Shown here: positions 56,120 through 64,000 of the stretch, piece after piece
Position numbering within the stretch: position 1 is the stretch's first letter
Layout of the letters: every line of letters starts with the position of its first letter
Assembly: GCA_963585895.1 (NCBI GenBank)
Contig: CAUZXS010004388.1
Coordinates: 5,001-69,000, forward strand
Origin: Sepioteuthis lessoniana
Taxonomy: Eukaryota > Mollusca > Cephalopoda > Myopsida > Loliginidae
Reading direction: 5' to 3'
Length of the DNA stretch: 64,000 bases
The notes under the pieces: generated by a model
The model's input: only the letters and a program-made list of their open reading frames with translations
Database searches by the model: none
Told to the model about the DNA's origin: nothing
Made by a program: the position numbers and the translations under genes

Positions 56120-57026
56120 ACAAGGTGCATACGATAAGTTTCCAGGCTTTTTTCGTATGGGCACTTTTATTAATAGCACACACATGAAACTCTAGTCCCC
56201 TTCAAAGAAATCTCCTTTGGCTGCAATGCACTTGTTGTACTGTTCCAACAACTTCTGGAAGGCCCCATGGAAGTCCTCTTGTGTGAGCATATCAATGACC
56301 TTCATCACAGCCTCTTTCATCTCCTCAATTGTCTCATAACGACGACAGCCTCTGAGCTTAGAGAATAAGCAAAAGTCACAGGGAACAAGGTCTGGACTAT
56401 AGGGAGGGTGAGGAACTGTGCTGATGCCCATCTTGGTCGAATAGTCTGTGACAAGGATGGAGTTGTGGACTGGTGCAGTGTCCTGCTGGAAATGCCACTG
56501 ACCCAATTTGAAGAGTGCTGGCCTCTTCCCAAGGAATCTCTTGCTGAATTCCCTTAAAACCTTAACATAGTAACCCTAACCCTAACCCTTTGATCAATCA
56601 ACTCTGGTGTATTGACTTCCTTACTCCTCCCACACCTCTCATCATCCCTCACAGACTCCCTGCCTTCCTTAAATCTCTTATGCTACTCAAAAACTGATGC
56701 TCGATTCTTGCAAGATGATCGAAAAGCAGTCGGAAGCATTCCATACGTTTCTGTGGCATTTTTTCCAAGTTTAAAACAGAATTTTGTTGCATATCATTCT
56801 TCTAAAGTATCAGATTGCATTTTGAAATTCACCAGCTGTGATAATCAGGCTTTAGTAGTGTGTATTCGAATTGCTGCTGTAGCTGTTGATTTGAACCTGA
56901 AATCATAAAAATTGGTCAGTCATCTCATAAGATGTATATAAATAACATAGCGAATTTTCAAGAGTCTATGACAATTTTAAATACCTGTACAAAAAAAGTC
57001 TGGAAACCTATCGTGTGCCCCTCGTA
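56120..57026 (-). mobile_element. mariner copy d, internally deleted
   Basis: TA at each border; inverted ends AAGTTTCCAG / CTGGAAACCTATCGTG. The C-terminal part (56506-56195) includes GQWHFQQDTAPVHNSILVTD with D,34,D spacing into PPYSPDLVPCDF, and the full ...GDFFEGD end. The N-terminal part is at 56820-56600. Junction TAACCCTAACCCTAACCC at 56571-56588 is three perfect telomere-type units. Confidence 0.9.
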
Positions 57027-57034
57027 GATGCAAC

Positions 57035-57455
57035 CCATTAATATAATAATGATTTATTACTGAAACAAGCGCAATGGCGGTCATTTGGAACACGTCCTGT
57101 AAAAATACATCCTTTGAACTAGAGACATCAACTCAATGTTTTTTTAATTGTTGTTATATCAGCTTCCAGGAAATGCAATCTTCTTTTGAATTTCTTGTCT
57201 CTAATAAATCATCATATTAATTGGCTGCTTCTATTTTGAAACAGTTTTGAGTGATTTTGTCTCAAAATAAATAGTGATGCAAGATATTTTTCCTCTCTTG
57301 TCCAAGGCATTGTGATCGAGGATTAATAGTTGTTATTGTATACTATTTTCAAATCTGAAACAAAGAAAGAAGACTATGTTAATATTATTAATAGAGTTAT
57401 TAGCAGTCACATGGGTCCCATGTATATTGAGGCACCTGATAGAAAATAGTCACCC
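57035..57455 (-). mobile_element. family N transposon relic, uninterrupted copy
   Basis: It is the inverse of 43252-43301 plus 45752-46100. On the plus strand CGCAATGGCGGTCATTTGG continues to a RNGGHLEHVL-stop reading, a transposase-like C-terminus. It directly abuts mariner copy d. Confidence 0.5.
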
Positions 57456-57589
57456 ATCTAAGCATAGAGTAAACTCATCATTGCTTAACTTTAGTGATCT
57501 AACAGAAACCAGTGCTTTGACAGTAACTTGACCATAAGTCTTGGTACTTGATTAAAATTGGGGCCTATTCACGAATACAAAGAAATATA

Positions 57590-57730
57590 TTGTCTTGGAT
57601 ATGGCATTAAGTTATACCTGGTGGTGAGGCTCCAGTTCTGTGGAGTGACCGCTTTACTTTCACTACTCGCTTATCTACTCTAACTTATTTATGGGTCAAA
57701 TAGACCTGTTTAAAAATTATTTGTATTTGA
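57590..57730 (+). mobile_element. SINE family H fragment
   Basis: ATATGGCATTAAGTTATACC, GTGGTGAGGCTCCAGTTCTG and TATGGGTCAAATAGACCTG. Confidence 0.5.
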
Positions 57731-58517
57731 TAGAAATACTTGAAACTATATTACGAGGTACCAATTATCTATATTAAGAATAGTTACTTGAAGCTATAAT
57801 TGTTTACTAAGGATTAATTCTGTTAGTTAATTGAAAGCATATAATTGTTGAAAATTATTAGTATTAGATAGGAATACTTGAAACCATACAACTGTGTACA
57901 AATTATTTGTATTAGATAGGAATACTTGATATTATAGAACTGTGCAAGCAAATGATTATAGACAAATAAAAAAAAATCCAATGAAACATCAAAAATATTG
58001 TTAAGATTACAATTAAACTTTCAGAAATAAATGAAATTTTAGCATAAAATAACTCATAAGGAGTTCATATGCCATTAAACAAATCAAACCAAAAAACTGT
58101 ATTCAACAAAAGTAAGAGGGTGAATTGAAAAGTTGATATGATGCTGTATCTGCTGTTGTTGACTTTTTTGATCAATGGGATCCAAACACTGCAGCACTGA
58201 AAAATGTGGGGTGTGGGTGGGGTATGTTAAAAAAATAAACGTCATTTTGTCACATTCCATGAGTGTATTTTGGTTAGCCTATGAACTTTTCAGCTGACCC
58301 ACATATGTTATTACACAGCATTGTGTATATTATCAGACATTGTCCTGGTTTTAAGAGAACAGACTCAAATCTAATGTAAACTCTAAAAAAAAAAAAGGAA
58401 AAAGCCAATTGTAAACACATTTTTCTTAGCTGTGAAATTGCACTATATTTAAAAAAAAAAAAGTTTTTATTTTATTTTTCTAATCTTTCTTCTTTTGATT
58501 TGATTCAAGTCCAAAAA
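57731..58517. other. no gene; decayed SINE tails
   Basis: TATTAGATAGGAATACTTGA recurs at about 57848 and 57908. A family A tail (GCATAAAATAACTCATAAGG...ATGCCATTAAAC) lies at 58038-58080. The rest is AT-rich. Confidence 0.55.
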
Positions 58518-59402
58518 TACGTGGTGCATTCAATAAGTTCTCAAACTTTTTTTGTACTGGCATTTAAAATTGTCGTATACTCTTGAAAATTCACTATGTT
58601 ATTGATATACATCTTATGAGATGACTGACCAATTTTTATGATTTCAGGTTCAAATCAACAGCTACAGCAGCAATTCGAATACACACTACTAAAGCCTGAT
58701 TATCACAGCTGGTCAATTTCAAAAATGCAATCTGACACTTTAGAAGAATGATATGCAATAAAATTCTAAATGCCACAGAAATGTATGGAATGCTTCAGAC
58801 TGCTTTTGGACCATCTTGCAGGAATCGAGCATCAGTTTTTGAGTGGCATAAGAGATTCAAGGAAGGCAGGGAGTCTGTGAGGGATGATGAGAGGTGTGCG
58901 AGGACTAAGAAAGTCAATACACCACAGTTGATTGGCCAAAGGGTTAGGGTTACTATGTTGAGGTTTTAAGGGAGTTCAGGAAGAGATTCCTAGGGAAGAA
59001 GCCAGCAATCTTCAAATCGGGTCTGTGGCATTTCCAGCAGGACAATACGCCAGTCCACAACTTCATCCTTGTCACAGACTATTTGACCAAGATGGGCATC
59101 AAGACAGTTCCTCAGCCTCCCTATACTCCTGACCTTGCTCCCTGTGACTTTTGCTTATTCCCTAAGCTCAGAGGCTATTCTTATGAGACAATTGAGGAGA
59201 TGAAAGAGGCTGTGATGAAGGTCATTGATATGCTCACACAAGAGGACTTCCATGGAGCCTTCCAGAAGTTGTTGAAACGGTACAACAAGTGCATTGCAAC
59301 TGGAGGAGATTACTTTGAAGGGGACTAGAGTTTCATGTATGGACTATCAATAAAAGTGCCCATACGAAAAAAGTCTGGAAACTTATTCAATGATCCTCAA
59401 AG
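58518..59402 (+). mobile_element. mariner copy e, internally deleted
   Basis: TACGTGGTGCATTCAATAAG starts the element; GTCTGGAAACTTATTCAATG ends it. The N-terminal part has NATEMYGMLQTAFGPSC and [13 protein letters not shown]. Two GGGTTA units are at the junction (58941-58952). The C-terminal part has TKMGIKTVPQPPYTPDLAPC and a full ...GDYFEGD end. A short deletion near the start removes codons of the CNKI segment. Confidence 0.9.
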
Positions 59403-59574
59403 ATCTCTATATTATACACAAGATTAGGTGACATCATATTTTATTGTGCACATAATGTTTTATTTAAAAAAAATTTTTTCCTTCTCTGAACTGATTTTGA
59501 TTCTAAACAAATACTGGAATATTTTTCACCTAAAATTTTATACATTTTATTCAAAATCTTACTGGCCCAGTTGG

Positions 59575-59870
59575 TTGCGGGGGGGATGTCTGTCGAATAC
59601 TCCAACTGCATCTCTGCAGAGGGGTAGGACTCCCCCCCAACAAGAATTCTGGATATGACGCTAAACAATCGGATGGTGAGGTCCCAGTAATGCACGAGCT
59701 TTGGGGAATGTAGAGTATTCCTTTGTTGCCACTCTGGCCTGGAGTTGTAGCACATGATAGGGTCCTATCTGCAGGTCAAATAGAACTAAACTGCATACTT
59801 TTATGTTAAACTGAATTGTTTGGAATAGAACTGTTTTGAAATCTAACTGTGTGTAAACAAAAAACTGTTA
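59575..59870 (+). mobile_element. SINE family H
   Basis: CCAACTGCATCTCTGCAGAG, CTAAACAATCGGATGGTGAGG, GAGCTTTGGGGAATGTAGAG, then AACTGAATTGTTTGGAATAG tail units. Confidence 0.75.
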
Positions 59871-59883
59871 AGTAGTAGTGTTG

Positions 59884-60140
59884 GCGACCGTAGTCGAGGG
59901 CAACCAGAAGCCTCCCTTTTCAATAGCTACTACACCAGGGTGTAGGGGAGGGTGCTACTCCTTTCCCAGGATTTCTCCACTTTACCCTTGGTACATTCCT
60001 TATATTGCTGAGTGTTAAGCAAGGAGGTATCGAGTACCATTTTTAAAGTCTTTGGTATGACGTGACCTGGGATCAAACCCAGGTCTTCCGGAACATCGGC
60101 GAACACTCTACTCACTAGACCAATGAGCCGGTATAGATTG
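59884..60140 (-). mobile_element. SINE family I, full length
   Basis: GCGACCGTAGTCGAGGGCAAC to TAGACCAATGAGCCGG. The minus strand has box A GGTCTAGTGAGTAGAGTG and box B GGTTTGATCCCAG. It is inserted in a family H tail, which resumes as GTTTGAAATAGAACTG at about 60140. Confidence 0.85.
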
Positions 60141-60164
60141 TTTGAAATAGAACTGTTTATATGT

Positions 60165-60242
60165 ATAAAAATGGATTTGGCATTAAATAACCTACAATGG
60201 TTGATATGCCATAAAACCATACCAAACCAAACCAAACCAAAA
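60165..60242 (+). mobile_element. SINE family A tail
   Basis: ATGTATAAAAATGGATTTGG, CATTAAATAACCTACAATGG, TTGATATGCCATAAAACC, (ACCAA)n. Confidence 0.75.
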
Positions 60243-60264
60243 TCTTAGTTTCTTTTTGGACTGA

Positions 60265-60608
60265 TCTGTTTCTACTACCCCTGGTGAAGATTACGGAATT
60301 AATTCACTCTTTTTAATTAGCAGTAAATAAACTAATGATAGATAAGACACAAACCATTTTCTTTAATAACTGAACATTTTGGCTTCATAAAATATTCTTT
60401 AAAGTTGATTAAATTATTCAAATTAATGGTAAAGTTTTTTTCTAAGCCATGAAGAAGAAAATAGTCTAGAAAAGAAAAAACTTTGAATTCAAACTAATAC
60501 CAATTTTTCTTTGGCCAACATGGAAGGACAAGTCTCATTATTCATCATCATTTACAGACCTTGTAAAAGCCCTTAGACTTGCAGCAGACTGAGAAAAAAA
60601 AACTGATA

Positions 60609-60648
<40 letters not shown>

Positions 60649-60840
60649 CCTTAGCAAAGATTATGGAATTTGTTCACTTAAAGGATGTTCACTTTGTTGT
60701 TTTTTTTTATTTATTCAACAGTTAATAAACTTATAACAAATAAGATGCAAGAATTTTCTATTTAATTGCTGAACATTCCAGCTTTATAAAATCTTCTCTG
60801 AATGAACAAGATCAAATTATTGATATTAGTGGCATTTTTT
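60265..60840 (+). repeat. family P, two diverged copies around a (GT)n run
   Basis: GATTACGGAATTAATTCAC..AGTAAATAAACTAATGATAG and GATTATGGAATTTGTTCAC..AGTTAATAAACTTATAACAA are parallel blocks (from about 60288 and 60660). (GT)n lies at 60612-60647. Confidence 0.55.
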
Positions 60841-61399
60841 TTTTCCAAGTTATACAGAGAAAAATATGAAATAACTCAATATTGACAAAAAATTTGAATT
60901 AGTCTTTAGTTGCCTCTCCTTCAGACATGGATTTGACTAAATTCAAGGAAAATTCTTTATCAAAATGGTTCCAATTTTCCTGGTTAATAGATCTATTTTG
61001 GTGGATGGAGTCTTCGCATGGAACATTTAAAAAAGAATCATTTCCATCATAAATTTTCAATTTGATTTAAATCTGAATCATTGAATGACAATGTCATAAT
61101 TTTTTTTAATAAGTAACTTAATCCAAGTGAAAATTTATAGTGGATATTTTAAAAGAATGGTCCATGAGAAGGCTCTATCCTCCAAAGAAGTTTTTACTGC
61201 CATTTGGGAAAGTTGAAAACTTTGATAAAGAATATTGGCTCAATATTAGGGAAATCCATGGCTGAAAAAATTCTTTCATAAAAGCTTGAGGGGGAGGGTA
61301 ACTAAGAATTAATTCTAAATTTTTTGTCTAAGAATTTCATAATTTTTCCTTAATTTTTGATTATTTCTCAATCTTTTCCTCTGCATGGCTTGAAAAAAA
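60841..61399. other. no feature recognised
   Basis: AT-rich; nothing supported. Confidence 0.5.
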
Positions 61400-61634
61400 A
61401 ATAATACCATTAATTGAATCTTAGGTTGTTTAAAGGATATCGTATGAAACTAGAATGCCTAGCTATTAAATAAAATCTATTTTGCTTCTTATCTGTCAAT
61501 GGTTTATTTACTGCAATATAAGAAAACCCAAAGTGAACATCATCCATGAGTGATAATTCCCAAATCTTTACCAGGGGTAATATGTGCATTCAAACACATG
61601 CAAGCACATGCATATATCATTATTTCTTGGATAA

Positions 61635-61722
<88 letters not shown>
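61400..61722 (-). repeat. family P copy and (AC)n(AT)n microsatellite
   Basis: CTAGCTATTAAATAAAATC, TTTATTTACTGCAATATAAG, and TTCCCAAATCTTTACCAGGGG form an inverted family P copy (61440-61580). (AC)n at 61638-61679 passes into (AT)n to 61722; frames across it are spurious. Confidence 0.6.
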
Positions 61723-61724
<2 letters not shown>

Positions 61725-62480
61725 CCAACTGCACCTCTGCAGAGGGGTAAGAACCCCTCCCTCCCCAACGAGTGTCCTACATATGACACTAAACAATCTG
61801 ATGGTGAGGTTCCAGTAATGCTAGAGTTTTGGGCAATGAAGAGTACTCCTTCATTGCCATCACTCCCAGGTTCGCTTTGGCCCAAAGAGGTAGCACCTGA
61901 TAGGATCCTATCTATGGGTCAAAAAGAACTAAACTGCATACTTTCAAGCAATTCAGTTTTGTATAGCTAAAGTGAATTGCTTGAAGTAGGACTGTTTTGA
62001 CAATTAAACTATGTACTTATGCTAAATGGAACTGTTTATGACATTGAAACTGAAATTATGTTAAACTGAATTGTTTGAAATAGAACTGTTTTGACAAAAT
62101 CTATACTTATTCTAAACTGAATTGTTTGAAATAGAAGTTTGACTAAACAGAATAGCGTGAAATATAAATGTTTTTGACAATTAAACTCTGTACTTATCTC
62201 TGTTGAGGGGTAAGTGTCCTGGATATTACTCTAAACAAACTGAAGGTGAGGCCCCAGTAATGCAGGAGCTTTGGGGAATGTGGAGTACTCCTTTATTGCC
62301 ATTCCTCCCGGGTCCACTCTGGCACGGAGTGGTAGCACATGATAGGGTCATACCTACAGGTCAAATAGAACTAAACTGTATATTTTTATGCTAAACTGAA
62401 TTGTTTGAAATAGAACTGTTTTTGAATTTAACTGTGTGTAAACAAATTCTGTACTTATGCTAGACTGAATTATTTGTAAT
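61725..62480 (+). mobile_element. two SINE family H copies in tandem
   Basis: The first (61725-61925) has CCAACTGCACCTCTGCAGAG, CTAAACAATCTGATGGTGAGG, CACTCCCAGGTTCGCTTTGG. AACTGAATTGTTTGAAATAG units follow to 62190. The second (62200-62370) has CTGAAGGTGAGGCCCCAGTA and GGTCCACTCTGGCACGGAG, with more tail units to 62480. Confidence 0.75.
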
Positions 62481-62494
62481 AGAACTGTTTATTT

Positions 62495-62565
62495 GTATAA
62501 AACTGGATTTGGCATTAAATAACCTACACAGGTTGATAAGCCATAAAACCCAAACAAACACATGC
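62495..62565 (+). mobile_element. SINE family A tail
   Basis: TTGTATAAAACTGGATTTGG, CATTAAATAACCTACACAGG. Confidence 0.7.
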
Positions 62566-63040
62566 ATATACACACTCGTGTAGATACAGTTGAGTAGATA
62601 ATATGCTAGTGGCCGCACTCACATATACTTGTATACATACCATCCCCTCTACGGGTCTCTGGTCTTCCGTAAGAGATGGGGGGGGGCGTAATAAGTTTGT
62701 CTTTCCTTCCTAACCCATTAAATATTGGTAGCGGGTTTGTAACAGGCCTTGCCCTCCCATGTTGGCCCGTAAGATATTGGTGAGTGGGGGTTGAATTTAG
62801 AGTTTTTCCTCTCTTACACTAATATTTTCTTCTGCACGGGTCTGAAAAAATTAATCCATTAATTTAAATAAATAATTTAATTTACTTTAAGTAATATTAT
62901 ATGAAGCCAATATGTTCAGCAATTAAATATAAAATGTTTTGTGTCTTATCTCTTATTAGTTCATTTACTGCTAAATAAAAACAAGGTAAACATCCTGTAA
63001 GTGAACTAATTCCATAATTTTTGCCAGGGGTAGTATGATA
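62566..63040 (-). repeat. family P copy with upstream sequence
   Basis: GTTCAGCAATTAAATATAAA, TTATTAGTTCATTTACTGC, CTAATTCCATAATTTTTGCC at 62910-63025 match 25.6 and 61.4 kb. A G run is at 62679-62687. 62640-62830 is otherwise unassigned. Confidence 0.5.
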
Positions 63041-63514
63041 CTTGATATCAATCATGATTTAATTCCTCATTTGTCTTTTGTGTGTGTGTGTGTGTGTGTG
63101 TCCTTGCCATCCACTTACAAGCGGCAATTTAAGGAGTGAATGGAATGCTAAGATTAGCAACAGTTTAGAATCAAATTCTGAAACTATTTAAGCTTATCTC
63201 TTTTAGAAGTCGTCCTACCCAAACAAACAGGTCACTTTCTGTGTGGCTCATGTTATTTCATTCATTTTCGTCTTTATTTTTTATTTTTTTCATTTTGTAA
63301 CTATCCAACTTCTTTTAATGTGACTATTTTTTTCTATGACTCCGATTCGACTAGCCTTAGACTTAAAATTCTAATTTTTCTATAAATTGTTTCTCTCTAA
63401 TCAATGTCCTCCCTTCCATTTCAGTAATAAAACAAGAGGCCCACATTCATTGTGTTACTTCTGGTATTCAAGTACTACAACTACCTTCATTCCTACTCCA
63501 TTCTAATAAAACTG
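63041..63514. other. no gene; (GT)n microsatellite
   Basis: (GT)n at 63078-63100; the rest is AT-rich. Confidence 0.55.
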
Positions 63515-63745
63515 CCTTGTAGGTGAGGCTTTGAATATGCTAACTGTATCCTCCCTGCAAAGGGGGCAAGACTCCTCCCTAAAAAGAAACTATGCACCTT
63601 TGTATCACACTAAGCTGTCAATGGTGTGGCTCCAATTCTGGATATCTGGGGGAATGTGGAATCACACCTTCATTGCTAAGACTCCCAGGTCCATTCTGAC
63701 CTTTAAGGGTCCCATCTATGGGCCATATAGATCTGTTTAAAAATT
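63515..63745 (+). mobile_element. SINE family H
   Basis: CTAACTGTATCCTCCCTGCA, CACTAAGCTGTCAATGGTG, ACTCCCAGGTCCATTCTGACC, ATGGGCCATATAGATCTG. Decayed but in order. Confidence 0.65.
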
Positions 63746-63814
63746 ATTCATATTTGATGAGAATACGTGAGACCATAGAACTGTAAATAATTTGTATTAA
63801 GAATAGTTACTGGA

Positions 63815-64000
63815 AGAGACTGGGGTTCAATCCCTGGTTGAGTCATACCAAAGCTTAAAAAAATGGTGCTTTATGCCGCCTTGCTTAACACTCAGCATTA
63901 TAAGGTAGGGATCAAGGGTAAAGTGGAGCAATCAAGATGAAGGAGTAGCCATGTCCCTTACACCTTGGTGTAGTAGCTATCGAAAAGGGAGCCTTCGGGT
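63815..64000 (+). mobile_element. SINE family I, cut by the window end
   Basis: ACTGGGGTTCAATCCCTGG (box B), CTTGCTTAACACTCAGCATT, GGGTAAAGTGGAGCAATC, ACACCTTGGTGTAGTAGC, AAAAGGGAGCC. The head before 63815 is missing. Confidence 0.8.

Noticed and set aside
61546..61885. Frames with alternating Thr-His and Ile-Tyr repeats
   Set aside because: Translations of the (AC)n(AT)n microsatellite.

Overview
The window is metazoan genomic DNA, AT-rich and densely filled with repeats. It contains no operons, no CRISPR array and no bacterial-type genes. The host is most likely a lophotrochozoan, probably a mollusc (inference). Grounds are the abundant tRNA-derived SINEs of several families, a Tx1/L1-like LINE plus LINE tails typical of marine invertebrates, mariner elements, and TTAGGG-type telomere-like repeats, which argue against an arthropod. 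I cannot fix the species.

The only host gene I can support lies at the left edge on the minus strand. Its first coding exon (304 down to 115) gives a signal peptide followed by the start of an L-type lectin domain that closely resembles ERGIC-53/LMAN1. The gene continues leftwards out of the window after a splice donor at 114. Its presumed promoter (about 305-600) carries several ACGTG cores, a plausible unfolded-protein-response signature for an ER-Golgi cargo receptor. Everything from about 0.6 kb to the right end reads as intergenic or intronic sequence upstream of that gene.

The rest is layered mobile DNA. (i) LINE remnants: a Tx1/L1-like 3' half (11.64-13.06 kb) broken only by in-frame TGA stops; many minus-strand tails of a LINE with a zinc knuckle and a PD...D motif (longest 31.25-32.29 kb); one locus where such a tail has become a tandem array (30.17-30.96 kb); and a second LINE tail at 55.46-55.85 kb. 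(ii) Five mariner copies (17.7, 36.2, 37.2, 56.1, 58.5 kb); the four spanning the middle share one internal deletion with telomere-like repeats at the junction. (iii) Solo LTRs with perfect 4-bp target duplications: the TGTGGGG/TGTAGGG family at 19.4, 23.9, 40.3 and 46.5 kb, a family with a CRE motif at 38.3 and 44.6 kb, and a single 1040-bp one at 43.5 kb. (iv) SINEs: family A (35.4, 54.5, 28.6 kb and others), family B including a head-to-tail dimer inserted as one unit (7.1-7.6 kb), family H (many between 47 and 63.7 kb) and family I (25.3, 35.1, 42.2, 59.9, 63.8 kb). SINE tails also form satellite-like arrays at 14.7-15.4 and 22.9-23.4 kb.

The 42.2-47.2 kb stretch is a nest of insertions within insertions, whose order can be read from target duplications. 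Other notable structure includes repeat-borne heat-shock elements, an approximately 0.8-kb purine tract, a fold-back hairpin at 37.04-37.14 kb, and a long-inverted-repeat element at 41.1-42.2 kb with hammerhead-like core motifs. Family letters (A-P) are local labels. All similarity calls were made by eye.
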